From positions 28,849 to 92,848 of the forward strand of contig CAZZPK010000003.1 in assembly GCA_964655995.1 (NCBI GenBank): a DNA stretch of 64,000 bases. The letters are read 5' to 3'. The stretch comes from JACPIA01 sp964655995. GTDB lineage: Bacteria; Patescibacteriota; Minisyncoccia; Phycocordibacterales; XYD1-FULL-46-19. Made by a program: the position numbers and the translations under genes. The first letter of the stretch is position 1; every line of letters begins with the position of its first letter. Below are positions 22,803 through 31,273 of this stretch, one piece after another. The notes under the pieces are model-generated. The model ran no database searches and was not told where the DNA came from. It was given only the letters and a program-made list of their open reading frames with translations.

Positions 22803-23711
22803 ATGTCTAATTTAGAGCAGGTAGTATTTGGCGGTGGATGCTTTTGGTGTACCGAGGCGGTGTTTAAGATGCTTAAGGGGGTGGGTAATGTCACTCCCGG
22901 TTATGCCGGCGGTACCAAACCCAACCCGACTTACGAGGAGGTCTCTTCGGGGGCGACCGGTTATGTGGAGGTAATTAAATTGGAGTTTGATCCGGTTATT
23001 ATTAGCTATGAGAATTTATTAACCGTCTTTTTTGGCTCGCACGATCCAACTACGCTTAATCGCCAAGGTAATGACGTTGGCACCCAGTACCGCTCGGTTA
23101 TTTTTTACACTACGCCGGAGCAAAAAGAAAAAGCCGAAAAATTTATTGCCGATTTAAACCGCTCAAACGGGGAGGGACAGGCGATTGTCACCAAAGTGGA
23201 ACCGTTAACCACTTTTTACCCGGCCGAAAATTATCATCAAGATTATTATGCTAATCATCAAAACGAGCCCTATTGCCAAGTGATTATTAATCCCAAGTTG
23301 GAGAAGGTGCAAAAACAATTTGCCGATTTGTTGGTCGAGAATGAGTGGCGACAAAAATTAACCCCCGAGCAGTATGCGGTGTTGCGGGAGAGGGGGACGG
23401 AGGCGCCTTTTAGTGGCAAACTTTTGCACGAGAAGCGGGAGGGCACTTACAATTGCGCTGCCTGCGGCCAGGCGCTTTTTGCCTCGACGGCCAAGTTTGA
23501 CTCCGGTACCGGCTGGCCCTCGTTTGACGAGGCTTTGCCTGGAGCGGTTAAAGAGATCGCCGATGACTCACATGGCATGAGCCGCACCGAGGTGGTGTGC
23601 TCTCGGTGCGGCTCACATTTGGGTCACGTTTTTCCTGATGGTCCCACGGCCACCGGTCAACGCTTTTGCCTCAACTCGGTGTGCTTAGACTTAAAGCCTA
23701 AAGATGATTAA
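22803..23711 (+). CDS. msrAB: Bifunctional peptide methionine sulfoxide reductase MsrA/MsrB
   Basis: Repairs oxidised methionine. MsrA half (residues about 5-160): FGGGCFWCTEAVF with the catalytic Cys, GYAGG, and YHQDYYANH. MsrB half (about 175-300): CAACGQALF and CSRCGSHLGH zinc cysteines, GTGWPSF, and catalytic Cys in RFCLNSVCLDL. The 302-residue fusion is complete. ATG 22803 is preferred over TTG 22800. It follows the acidic protein by 3 nt and probably shares its transcript. Confidence 0.95.
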   Translation: MSNLEQVVFGGGCFWCTEAVFKMLKGVGNVTPGYAGGTKPNPTYEEVSSGATGYVEVIKLEFDPVIISYENLLTVFFGSHDPTTLNRQGNDVGTQYRSVIFYTTPEQKEKAEKFIADLNRSNGEGQAIVTKVEPLTTFYPAENYHQDYYANHQNEPYCQVIINPKLEKVQKQFADLLVENEWRQKLTPEQYAVLRERGTEAPFSGKLLHEKREGTYNCAACGQALFASTAKFDSGTGWPSFDEALPGAVKEIADDSHGMSRTEVVCSRCGSHLGHVFPDGPTATGQRFCLNSVCLDLKPKDD

Positions 23712-23719
23712 ATAAAGCT

Positions 23720-24142
23720 ATGAAAATATTTTACCTTACCGTTTTGTTGGTTTTGGTTATTTTAGGGGCAGGTTTTTGGTTTTATCTTGATGCTGATCAA
23801 TTACCCCAAAAGACGACGGATGAGCGCATTAGGGTGGCCAGTCCGCGGCCCGGGCAAGCCATCGCCTCGCCGGTGGTTATTACCGGTGAGGCGCGGGGGA
23901 CTTGGTATTTTGAGGCCACTTTCCCAGTGGTGCTCGTTAATTGGGATGGTTTGATTATCGCGGAGGGTTATGCCGAGGCCGAGAGCGACTGGATGACCGA
24001 GGAGTTTGTGCCTTTTAAGGCGACGCTCGAGTTTACCAAGCCCGAGTATGGCGAGCGGGGAGCGCTTATTTTACAGCGCTCTAATGCCTCGGGTTTGCCC
24101 GAGCATGATGCGGCGGTGGAGATCCCGATTGTTTTTAAATAA
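23720..24142 (+). CDS. Gmad2-type immunoglobulin-like domain membrane protein
   Basis: The 140-residue product has an N-terminal membrane segment (about 4-22) and one beta-sandwich domain with RVASPRPGQAIASPVVITGEARGTW and a C-terminal strand series, typical of Gmad2 domains of bacterial surface proteins. It lies 8 nt after msrAB. Role unknown, extracytoplasmic by topology. Confidence 0.75.
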   Translation: MKIFYLTVLLVLVILGAGFWFYLDADQLPQKTTDERIRVASPRPGQAIASPVVITGEARGTWYFEATFPVVLVNWDGLIIAEGYAEAESDWMTEEFVPFKATLEFTKPEYGERGALILQRSNASGLPEHDAAVEIPIVFK

Positions 24143-24148
24143 ACAGAG

Positions 24149-24448
24149 TTAACGATTTTTAAATTCGGTAATAGTGGTGCTGGTGATCTGATTGATCAGC
24201 TGGTTGAGCTCGGGGATTTTGTTGTTAATGTATTCGATTACTCGCTGATTGTTGTCCTGGTCGGCAAGCTCAAGCAGGTCGCGCTGCTCCTCGGTAGTTA
24301 GCCGCTCAAAAATGGCTACATTAACGCGGGAGGAGATGGCCTCGCGGAGCAGCTCGATAATTTGATCTTGTTCAGACGTCGAATAAGCGGCCAAATCAAG
24401 GCCGCGCACAATTTGCTCTCTTACTTGGTCGTGATCAATAACAGTCAT
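24149..24448 (-). CDS. Small helical protein, DUF5663-like
   Basis: A 99-residue all-helical acidic protein: Q-rich helices with SEQDQIIELLREAIS and RLTTEEQRDLLELADQ. The pattern resembles DUF5663 proteins common in CPR genomes; the match is by memory of the pattern only. Its ATG overlaps the stop codon of the upstream gene (TAATG on the minus strand). Confidence 0.55.
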   Translation of the reverse strand: MTVIDHDQVREQIVRGLDLAAYSTSEQDQIIELLREAISSRVNVAIFERLTTEEQRDLLELADQDNNQRVIEYINNKIPELNQLINQITSTTITEFKNR

Positions 24449-24648
24449 TAGTGATGGGTTGTCTCGTCTATTTGTACCGGGACCATGCTTTTAGCTAAAT
24501 GCTCATGAACGATAATGCCTAAAGCGGTGATTATTTTCTCATGTTTTAACTCGGGCGGGATTTGCGCTTTAAGCTCTTCCAAATATTTAACATCAGAGTT
24601 AAAATTTCGTCCGCGGCTCTCGAAAGTTGGTGTCTGTTCGATCGTCAT
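24448..24648 (-). CDS. Small hypothetical protein, 66 residues
   Basis: Begins MTIEQTPTFESRGRN and contains a helical middle (YLEELKAQIPPELKHEK) and IIVHEHLAKSMVP. No family recognised. It is translationally coupled to the 24149 gene and divergent from the 24679 gene with 30 nt between. Confidence 0.5.
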   Translation of the reverse strand: MTIEQTPTFESRGRNFNSDVKYLEELKAQIPPELKHEKIITALGIIVHEHLAKSMVPVQIDETTHH

Positions 24649-24678
24649 GTATCTTTATGATATCCTGTCTAAAATTAA

Positions 24679-25515
24679 ATGCAACTTGTTATCCCCAAAT
24701 CATTGTGGTCTAAAATATTTTTAAGTGTAGGGCTTGTTATCGGCCTGTCTATTTTGGTCGTAGCCGGGGTGTTAATCGCCAATAATTTAGGTTGGACCAA
24801 TGTGGGCGGTGAGGAGGATCCCAATAACGACTGGCCGGCAAAAATTTTAGGCCCTAATGTAAGGCTCCCCTGGCGTGAGTCAGCCGAGTGGGAGACTTTG
24901 CGTGAGGCGCTTAAGCGTGATGCGGCTGTAATCCAAAGAGTTAGTCAGGAGACCGGCGTGCCGGCCCGTCTTATCGCCGCTTTGGTTATCCCCGAGCAGC
25001 TCCGCCTTTACACCTCGGAACGCGAGATTTACAAGCAAGTGTTTAAGCCGCTGGCATTGCTTGGAGTGCAAACGCAATTTTCCTGGGGTGTGGCGGGCAT
25101 CAAGGAGGAGACGGCGCGGGAGATCGAGGCCAATTTGCTTAATCGCGAGTCTCCGCGCTACCCGGGACGGGAGTACGAGCATTTACTCGATTTTGGTCCG
25201 GGCGACATAAACTCGCTCCGTTTTGATCGCCTAACCAATGAGCATGATCATTACTATAGCTATTTGTATGCCGCGCTTTTTGTCCGCCAAGTGCGTGTCG
25301 AGTGGGAGCGGGCCGGTTACCCCATCCACAATCGGCCGGAGATTATGAGTACCTTATTTAATATTGGTTTTGCCAACTCGCATCCCAATCCCGAGCCGCA
25401 GGCCGGCGGGGCGCTCATTGAGGTGGGCGGCGCGAAATACACTTTTGGCCGCTTGGCTTACGAGTTTTACTACTCGACCGAGCTTACTAGTGACTTCCCT
25501 CAAGTAACGTGGTAA
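24679..25515 (+). CDS. Membrane-anchored lysozyme/transglycosylase-like protein
   Basis: The 278-residue product has one N-terminal membrane helix (about 13-34) and an extracytoplasmic domain whose pattern resembles lytic transglycosylases: QRVSQETGVPARLIAALVIPEQLR (Glu about residue 109 in the position of the catalytic acid) followed later by SWGVAGIKEETAREIE, like the G-x-G-x-IKPETA motif of SLT domains. Peptidoglycan cleavage is likely but not certain. It is followed 12 nt on by a thioredoxin-like gene. Confidence 0.6.
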   Translation: MQLVIPKSLWSKIFLSVGLVIGLSILVVAGVLIANNLGWTNVGGEEDPNNDWPAKILGPNVRLPWRESAEWETLREALKRDAAVIQRVSQETGVPARLIAALVIPEQLRLYTSEREIYKQVFKPLALLGVQTQFSWGVAGIKEETAREIEANLLNRESPRYPGREYEHLLDFGPGDINSLRFDRLTNEHDHYYSYLYAALFVRQVRVEWERAGYPIHNRPEIMSTLFNIGFANSHPNPEPQAGGALIEVGGAKYTFGRLAYEFYYSTELTSDFPQVTW

Positions 25516-25527
25516 AGTAGCAACACC

Positions 25528-25791
25528 ATGTCTCATTTGCTGATGTTTTACGGCACGGAGTGTCCGCACTGCCACACCATGATGCCATTATTGGATCGCT
25601 TGGAGAGCGAGGCGGGCTTAAAAGTGGATCGTCTTGAGACTTGGCATAATGAGGCCAATGCCAAAACTCTAGCGACTTATGACGACGGCAGTAAGTGTGG
25701 TGGCGTGCCCTTTTTTATCAATACCAAAAGCAATCAATGGTTGTGCGGCTCGGTCGCTTATGAGGAGTTAAAAACTTGGGCGCTTAATTAA
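25528..25791 (+). CDS. Thioredoxin/glutaredoxin-like protein with CPHC motif
   Basis: An 87-residue protein with a GTECPHCHTMMPLL active-site motif at about residues 10-22 and GGVPFFINT, which supplies the cis-Pro loop. It has no signal peptide, so a cytoplasmic thiol-disulfide role is likely. TAAAGT at 25513-25518 sits 9 nt before ATG. Confidence 0.8.
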   Translation: MSHLLMFYGTECPHCHTMMPLLDRLESEAGLKVDRLETWHNEANAKTLATYDDGSKCGGVPFFINTKSNQWLCGSVAYEELKTWALN

Positions 25792-25799
25792 TTTTTTTT

Positions 25800-26669
25800 A
25801 TGAGTTGGTTATTAGTCAGCAACATTCTCGATGTTTTAATTGTCGCCTTTATTATTTATTTGGCGCTGATCTTTATCCGCCAGACGCGGTCCTATTTTAT
25901 TTTGACAGCTCTGGCCTCGCTGGTTTTGATCAATTTGGTGGCCAAGACGCTCGATTTGGGCTTAACCGAGAGGATTTTTGAGCCGCTGGTCACCTTTTTT
26001 CTGATCATTTTTGTGGTGGTCTTTCAGCGGGAGATTAGGCGTTTTCTCGAGTGGTTTACGGTTAAGGGGCGCAATTTGGCGCGGGCGCGGACACGGCTTC
26101 TCTCGCGCAATGCGGCCAATGCCATTGTTGAGGCGGTTTTTGATTTGGCTAAAAATCAGCGCGGAGCGATTATTGTTTTTCCGCGCGAGTATCCGCTCGA
26201 CAATTTGTTGGAGGGCGGCTTTGCTTTGGACGGACGCATTTCCTCGGCGCTCTTGCTTAGTATTTTTGATCCATCCTCGCCAGGACATGATGGGGCGGTG
26301 ATTATCGAGGAGAATCGGATCAAGCGTTTTGGTGTCCACTTGCCGTTAGCTGAGAACTTTGTCGATTTTAACAAGGTGGGTACCAGGCATCGCGCCGCCG
26401 CCGGTATTACCGAAAAGTCGGATGCTTTGGCCCTGGTGGTCTCGGAGGAGCGGGGAGTGATCTCTAAATCGGAGGGAGGAATTTTGACGCCGCTGGCCGA
26501 TCGGCCAGCGGTGGAGACACTGGTCCATCAATTTTTTGCCGACGAGCTTGAGGAGACGATTTTGACTAGCCCGTGGCAATATTTGGTGGTTAATAACTGG
26601 TCCATCAAATTAATTTCGCTTATTTTGGCGGCGCTATTGTGGTTTAGTTTAGTCTATCAAAATGGCTAA
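25800..26669 (+). CDS. cdaA: Diadenylate cyclase CdaA with extra C-terminal membrane helix
   Basis: Makes c-di-AMP from two ATP. Three N-terminal membrane helices (about 7-72) precede the DAC domain with DGA at 164-166 (GHDGAVII) and RHR at 196-198 (GTRHRAAAG). Unusually, residues 264-286 (VNNWSIKLISLILAALLWFS) add a further membrane helix closely resembling the N-terminal anchor of CdaR/YbbR proteins, but the frame ends before any YbbR domain. It overlaps tgt by 8 nt. Confidence 0.93.
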   Translation: MSWLLVSNILDVLIVAFIIYLALIFIRQTRSYFILTALASLVLINLVAKTLDLGLTERIFEPLVTFFLIIFVVVFQREIRRFLEWFTVKGRNLARARTRLLSRNAANAIVEAVFDLAKNQRGAIIVFPREYPLDNLLEGGFALDGRISSALLLSIFDPSSPGHDGAVIIEENRIKRFGVHLPLAENFVDFNKVGTRHRAAAGITEKSDALALVVSEERGVISKSEGGILTPLADRPAVETLVHQFFADELEETILTSPWQYLVVNNWSIKLISLILAALLWFSLVYQNG

Positions 26670-27903
26670 AGCGCCGATTAAATTTAAAATAACCAAAGAG
26701 TTAAATAATACTTTGGGCCGGGCGGGCGTTATCAGCACGCCGCACGGTGAGATCGAGACCCCGGCGTTTGTAACAGTGGGTACCAAGGCGACGGTCAAAG
26801 CCCTAACCACCGAGCAAGTTAAAGCCACCGGCGCCCAAGTGGTGCTGGCCAATACTTATCACTTATATTTACAACCCGGCGCCGATTTGGTGGCTCGCGC
26901 CGGCGGTCTGCACAATTTTATGAAGTGGGATGGGCCGATTATGACCGACTCAGGCGGCTTCCAAGTGTTTTCGCTCGGTGCCGCTTTTGGCCAAGGCGGA
27001 GTGAGTAAGGTTGCGAGCGCCAAGCCGACAAATTTTGACAGCTTTACTCCAGAGGAGTCTCACGCTGATCAAAATTTGCCCGGCTCGGCTAATCATCAGC
27101 TCGCTAAAATAGATAATGACGGCGTGACGTTTAGATCACATTTGGATGGTAGCGAGCATCGCTTTACCCCCGAGAGCTCAATGGAGATACAGCATAAGTT
27201 GGGCGCAGACATTATTTTTGCTTTTGACGAGTGCACCTCGCCCGGGGCCAGTTACGAGTATCAACAAGAGGCTTTGGCCCGGACTCACGCTTGGGCGGAG
27301 CGGAGTTTAGCTGCTCATTTAGCCAATGGCGAGGCGGCTAGTAAACAAGGTTTATTTGGGATAGTGCAGGGTGGGCGGCATCAAGACCTGCGCGAAGAGT
27401 CGGCTAAATTTATTGGCCAGATGGACGGCTTTGCCGGCTTTGGTATTGGCGGCTCATTTACTAAAGAGGATTTGGGTACGGCAGTGGGTTGGGTTAATGC
27501 GATCCTGCCTAAAGATAAACCGCGCCACCTACTGGGCATTGGCGAGCCGCTCGACTTTTTTGCCGGTGTAGAAAATGGCGCTGACACGTTTGACTGTGTG
27601 ATCCCGACGCGTTTTGCTCGCAATGGCACCTTGTTTACTAATCAAGGTCGCTTACATTTATTAAATAGTGAGTATCGTGATGATCTTGGGCCAATTGAGG
27701 AAGGGTGCGGTTGCTATGCTTGTAAAAATTATTCTCGGGCTTATGTTGGTTATTTGTTAAAAGCCAAAGAGATTTTGGGTGCCACCTTAGCCTCGATCCA
27801 TAATGTTTACTTTCTGGTCAATCTCGTTGCCCGCATCCGCCAAGCAATTTTAGATGATAATTATAATGAGTTTAAACGGGAATTTTTGGCCAATTACCAC
27901 TAA
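26662..27903 (+). CDS. tgt: tRNA-guanine transglycosylase with an insert
   Basis: Exchanges guanine 34 of certain tRNAs for preQ1 or queuine. The 413-residue barrel has TPAFVTVGTKATVK, LANTYHLYLQPG, MTDSGGFQVFSLG (active-site Asp), FGIVQGG, IGGS and the zinc site CGCYAC...H near the C-terminus. Between FSLG and GVTFRSHLDG there are about 35 residues more than in the usual bacterial enzyme (ASAKPTNFDSFTPEESHAD region). Start ATG 26662 overlaps cdaA. Confidence 0.94.
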   Translation: MAKAPIKFKITKELNNTLGRAGVISTPHGEIETPAFVTVGTKATVKALTTEQVKATGAQVVLANTYHLYLQPGADLVARAGGLHNFMKWDGPIMTDSGGFQVFSLGAAFGQGGVSKVASAKPTNFDSFTPEESHADQNLPGSANHQLAKIDNDGVTFRSHLDGSEHRFTPESSMEIQHKLGADIIFAFDECTSPGASYEYQQEALARTHAWAERSLAAHLANGEAASKQGLFGIVQGGRHQDLREESAKFIGQMDGFAGFGIGGSFTKEDLGTAVGWVNAILPKDKPRHLLGIGEPLDFFAGVENGADTFDCVIPTRFARNGTLFTNQGRLHLLNSEYRDDLGPIEEGCGCYACKNYSRAYVGYLLKAKEILGATLASIHNVYFLVNLVARIRQAILDDNYNEFKREFLANYH

Positions 27904-27904
27904 C

Positions 27905-27932
27905 TTGCTTTTGGGATTAAAGATGGTATAAA
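27905..27932 (+). promoter_or_regulatory. Promoter of the 27958-28487 pair
   Basis: TTGCTT (27905-27910), 16-base spacer, TATAAA (27927-27932), then GAAAGGAGGG, 7 nt before ATG 27958. Confidence 0.6.
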
Positions 27933-27957
27933 TAAAACTAGAAAGGAGGGTCTCAAG

Positions 27958-28245
27958 ATGGCTGAAGTGTGGCAGTTGGTAAGACGGTTGAGTTTTTACA
28001 GTCTAAAGCTGTTCCCGATTGCTGTGTTTTTGGTCGTCGGGCTTATCCTCGCTTTTTTGTCGGAGAAGCGCTGGTGGAAGTATTTGATTGCCATCGGCGC
28101 GGCAATACTTTTGGTTTTGGCCCAGCTCGGGCTATCGATCTTGGCGGCAATCGCCTCGACGCTGGCCAGCTTAACGGCACTTGTTTTAACTAGCGCGGCA
28201 GGGGTTTTGTACTACCGCTTTTACCGCGACCCCCGGATGTTTTAA
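27958..28245 (+). CDS. Small multi-pass membrane protein, 95 residues
   Basis: Two to three hydrophobic helices (about 17-37, FPIAVFLVVGLILAFL; 40-60; 62-83) with a short basic tail (YYRFYRDPRMF). No family recognised. Strong AAGGAGGG ribosome site. Cotranscribed with the 28257 gene. Confidence 0.65.
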   Translation: MAEVWQLVRRLSFYSLKLFPIAVFLVVGLILAFLSEKRWWKYLIAIGAAILLVLAQLGLSILAAIASTLASLTALVLTSAAGVLYYRFYRDPRMF

Positions 28246-28256
28246 AGGAGGGAATT

Positions 28257-28487
28257 ATGTCAAAAGTAATTACCGAACAAGAAGTGGCTTCTAAGGTGGC
28301 CGAATTGGCCAACTTTTTGCAAGCGTATGGTATGGAGCGGGGGCATTGCCAGCCCAGTTTGGAAATGGTGGCTTGGTTTAAAATTGCCGAGCTCCACTTT
28401 CCTCACTTGTTGATACCGATTTTACGGCAATTTGATCCGCAAGCGGCCGCCGCGCCGATCACCTTTGTCCACCGGGCTTCACTGTAA
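28257..28487 (+). CDS. Hypothetical protein, 76 residues
   Basis: A soluble helical protein (MSKVITEQEVASKVAEL...FLQAYGME) with a His-containing segment AELHFPHLLIPIL. AAAGGAGGG lies just before ATG 28257. Its stop codon falls inside the loop of the downstream terminator hairpin. Function unknown. Confidence 0.6.
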   Translation: MSKVITEQEVASKVAELANFLQAYGMERGHCQPSLEMVAWFKIAELHFPHLLIPILRQFDPQAAAAPITFVHRASL

Positions 28488-28503
28488 GCCCGGTTTTTCT
28501 TTT
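28472..28503 (+). terminator. Intrinsic terminator overlapping the stop codon
   Basis: CCGGGCTT pairs with AAGCCCGG around CACTGT, followed by TTTTTCTTTT. The last codons and TAA of the 28257 gene are within the hairpin. Confidence 0.9.
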
Positions 28504-28531
28504 GCTTAAAAATATTGTAAAATGCGGGACC

Positions 28532-30553
28532 ATGTCGTTGTTTACGCTTAAGAGTGAGTTTGCGCCGGCGGGCGATCAACCTAAGGCAATTGCCGCTTTA
28601 GCGAGCGGGCTTAAAAAAGGCGAGCGTCACCAAACTCTGCTCGGTGTCACCGGTAGCGGTAAAACTTTTACCGTGGCTAATGTCATCGCCGGGGGCGATC
28701 AGCCGGTGCTGGTGATCGCGCACAATAAGACGTTGGCGGCGCAATTGGCGCAGGAGTACAAATCATTTTTCCCCGACGCGGCGGTGCATTACTTTGTCTC
28801 ATACTATGACTACTATCAACCCGAGGCATATCTGCCCACCACCGACACTTATATTGAAAAGGATGCCCAGATTAACAAAGAGATTGATCGTTTGCGCCAC
28901 GCCAGTACTCAGTCGCTGCTTACCCGCCGCGATGTGATCGTTGTCGCCTCCGTTTCTTGTATTTACGGCTTAGGCAGTCCGGCGGAGTACCAGGAGAGTC
29001 ATCTTAAATTGGCGGCGGGAGACAAACTGGCGCGCCAAGAGCTCATGACCAAATTGGTCTCGATTTATTACGAGCGCACTAATGCCGACTTAAAGCCGGG
29101 CACCTTCCGCGCTATTGGCAGTGTGGTGGAGGTAATGCCGCCGTCGGAGACGGAGGTGTATGCTATTCATCTCGGACGAGAGGGTATTGAGGAGATAGTC
29201 CAACTGGATGCCGTCTCGCGGGTAGAGCTTGATCGGCCACGGAGTTTTTTTCTTTTCCCGGCTAAGCATTTTATTACCAGCAAGGCGGAGCGGGAGCGGG
29301 CGATCGCTTCAATCAAGGCCGAACTCGAAGCTCATTTAAAGTTGCTTAATTCCCGCGGTCAGATCTTAGAGGCGGAGCGGCTTAAGCGCCGCACTAATTA
29401 CGACTTGGCAATGATTGCCGAGGTGGGCTATTGCACCGGGATCGAGAATTACTCGCGCCACTTGTCCGGCCGGCCGGCCGGTGAGCCGCCTGCCACCTTA
29501 CTTGACTACTTTCCGCATCATGCCGATGGGAGCCCGGACTTTTTAACGGTAATCGACGAGTCGCATGTCACGATACCGCAATTGGGCGGGATGTATGCCG
29601 GCGATGAGAGCCGCAAAAAGACATTGGTCGAGCACGGCTTCCGTCTACCCTCGGCGCTCGACAACCGTCCACTCAAATTTTACGAGTTTGAGGAGCGAGT
29701 GGGGCAGGTTATTTACACCAGTGCCACGCCCGGTGAGTATGAGCTGGCCCACTCGGGCAAACCGGTGGAGCAGATTATCCGTCCCACCGGTCTCGTGGAC
29801 CCGGAGCTTACGGTACGGGGCGTAATGGCTCGGGGCGATTATGCCGGACAAGTCAAAGACTTTATTAACGAGGCGATAGCCGAGATTGGCCGTGGCCACC
29901 GTGTGATCGCCACCACCCTGACTAAAAAAATGGCTGAGGACTTAAGCGAGTTTTTGAAAGGGCAGGGGATCAAGGCCGAGTACTTGCACAGTGAGATCAA
30001 AACTATTGAGCGAATTAAAATTTTAACCGAGTTCCGCAAAGGCTCGGCGGCGGGCGGCTTTGATTGCTTGGTCGGAGTCAACTTGTTGCGTGAGGGCTTG
30101 GACTTGCCCGAGGTGTCGCTGATCGGTATTTTGGATGCGGACAAAGAGGGCTTTTTGCGTTCGGAGGTGTCGCTTATCCAAACGATTGGTCGCGCCGCGC
30201 GTAATGTGGAGGGCCGGGTTATTTTATATGCGGATGCCTCGACTGGGTCGCTCGAGCGGGCGATAGGCGAAACTAATCGCCGCCGGGCAAAGCAGCTCGC
30301 TTACAATAAAGAGCATGGTATTACCCCTAAAACGATTTACAAAAAAATCCACGACATCACCGAGAGCTTGGAGGCCCAAAGGACTAAAACCCTGCGCACT
30401 CTGCTTGAGCTTGATACCAAAACGGCTGGCGGTAATCTCAAAAAACTAATTAAGCAAAAAGAGAAGGAGATGTCCCAAGCGGTCAAAGAGCTCGATTTTG
30501 AAACCGCCGCCCTCATCCGCGATGAGCTAAAAGAACTCGCTAAACTACAATAA
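28532..30553 (+). CDS. uvrB: Excinuclease ABC subunit B
   Basis: Damage-recognition helicase-like subunit of nucleotide excision repair. The 673-residue protein has Walker A GVTGSGKTFT, the beta-hairpin YYDYYQPEAYLP, VIDESHVT (Walker B), helicase motifs (VNLLREGLDLPEVSL, IQTIGRAARN) and the C-terminal UVR motif (EKEMSQAVKELDFETAALIRD). Full length. I use ATG 28532; TAAAAT at 28518-28523 lies 8 nt upstream. Confidence 0.97.
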   Translation: MSLFTLKSEFAPAGDQPKAIAALASGLKKGERHQTLLGVTGSGKTFTVANVIAGGDQPVLVIAHNKTLAAQLAQEYKSFFPDAAVHYFVSYYDYYQPEAYLPTTDTYIEKDAQINKEIDRLRHASTQSLLTRRDVIVVASVSCIYGLGSPAEYQESHLKLAAGDKLARQELMTKLVSIYYERTNADLKPGTFRAIGSVVEVMPPSETEVYAIHLGREGIEEIVQLDAVSRVELDRPRSFFLFPAKHFITSKAERERAIASIKAELEAHLKLLNSRGQILEAERLKRRTNYDLAMIAEVGYCTGIENYSRHLSGRPAGEPPATLLDYFPHHADGSPDFLTVIDESHVTIPQLGGMYAGDESRKKTLVEHGFRLPSALDNRPLKFYEFEERVGQVIYTSATPGEYELAHSGKPVEQIIRPTGLVDPELTVRGVMARGDYAGQVKDFINEAIAEIGRGHRVIATTLTKKMAEDLSEFLKGQGIKAEYLHSEIKTIERIKILTEFRKGSAAGGFDCLVGVNLLREGLDLPEVSLIGILDADKEGFLRSEVSLIQTIGRAARNVEGRVILYADASTGSLERAIGETNRRRAKQLAYNKEHGITPKTIYKKIHDITESLEAQRTKTLRTLLELDTKTAGGNLKKLIKQKEKEMSQAVKELDFETAALIRDELKELAKLQ

Positions 30554-30574
30554 TTATCATAGCTATTAATTATA

Positions 30575-30608
30575 TTCCTAACTTGAGACGGTCGTCTGAG
30601 ATTAGGAA
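30575..30608. promoter_or_regulatory. 34-bp composite palindrome, 3' side of the PaaX/Cas2-like gene
   Basis: TTCCTAA, 6 bases, ACGGTCGT, 6 bases, TTAGGAA. The centre extends to AGACG-GT-CGTCT. The second copy at 31170-31203 has identical arms, core and spacing. Confidence 0.7.
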
Positions 30609-30612
30609 AGAG

Positions 30613-31164
30613 CTAAGAAAGATTAAATATTTTCTTTAACCAGCTATCATTTTCTAAATAAGATACTTCCATATACAACACCTCTTTGCCAATATGATAG
30701 TTAGCCTTTAATAGGGCTACTACTTCTTGGCAATCGTATGGATAAACCCAAACACTATTTTGGAGCCTTATTAAGCCTAAGTGCTGAAACCAAGCTCGCA
30801 ATTTGTTTCTAGTGGATCGTTTCCATTCCTTAATATCAAAAATAATAATTCGATATTTACCATCCCAGCGTTTTGGTTTATTTATGGTTAATTTTTCTAA
30901 CTCATATTCTTTTAACTTAATTTTGCCACTTTTGGTCAATCGGACAACTTTCTGTCTTTTACTATTATTTTCTATTTTAACTAAACCCTGTTTCTCTAGG
31001 CGGCCAACCACTTGATTAATGTAATTCCTTTTCTTTGATTCTTGTTTTGGTAGAAAACGGAGTAATTTTAGGCAATTTGGTGCCACTACTGCTAAAGCAA
31101 TAATCCCAGTTAGGCCAATAACACTAAGAATTATTTGTTGATAGTCTGAATTTGGTGATCTCAT
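30613..31164 (-). CDS. PaaX-like transcriptional regulator with Cas2-like C-terminal domain
   Basis: A 183-residue product: membrane-like hydrophobic helix near the N-terminus (about 10-30, IILSVIGLTGIIALAVVA), a winged-helix segment (INQVVGRLEKQGLVKIE), then a ferredoxin-like Cas2-type domain (KYRIIIFDIKEWKRSTRNKL ... NSVWVYPYDCQEV). This PaaX/Cas2-like architecture is common in CPR genomes and often labelled Cas2, but no cas1 or repeat array is present. ATG 31164 is preferred to ATG 31218, since the longer start would place a 34-bp palindrome inside the coding region. A TATACT -10 box overlaps the palindrome, fitting autoregulation. Confidence 0.75.
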   Translation of the reverse strand: MRSPNSDYQQIILSVIGLTGIIALAVVAPNCLKLLRFLPKQESKKRNYINQVVGRLEKQGLVKIENNSKRQKVVRLTKSGKIKLKEYELEKLTINKPKRWDGKYRIIIFDIKEWKRSTRNKLRAWFQHLGLIRLQNSVWVYPYDCQEVVALLKANYHIGKEVLYMEVSYLENDSWLKKIFNLS

Positions 31165-31169
31165 ACCTA

Positions 31170-31203
31170 TTCCTAAGTATAAACGGTCGTCAAAAGTTAG
31201 GAA
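31170..31203. promoter_or_regulatory. 34-bp composite palindrome in the divergent promoter region (probable operator)
   Basis: TTCCTAA (31170-31176), ACGGTCGT (31183-31190), TTAGGAA (31197-31203), spacing as at 30575. It lies just upstream of ATG 31164 on the minus strand and 9 bp upstream of the plus-strand -35 at 31212. Confidence 0.75.
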
Positions 31204-31211
31204 AGAGGTGT

Positions 31212-31240
31212 TTGACAAAAATTTAATAAAAAGGTTTACT
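31212..31240 (+). promoter_or_regulatory. Promoter of the 31274-31953 unit
   Basis: TTGACA (31212-31217), 17-base spacer, TTTACT (31235-31240). CAGGAGGG precedes ATG 31274. Confidence 0.65.
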
Positions 31241-31273
31241 TAAATTGGAAAATAAACAGGAGGGTCTCTAAAT

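Noticed and set aside
30613..31164. Cas2-like protein as sign of a CRISPR-Cas locus
   Set aside because: No repeat-spacer array, cas1 or effector is visible anywhere in the window; the winged-helix plus Cas2-like architecture fits a PaaX-type regulator.
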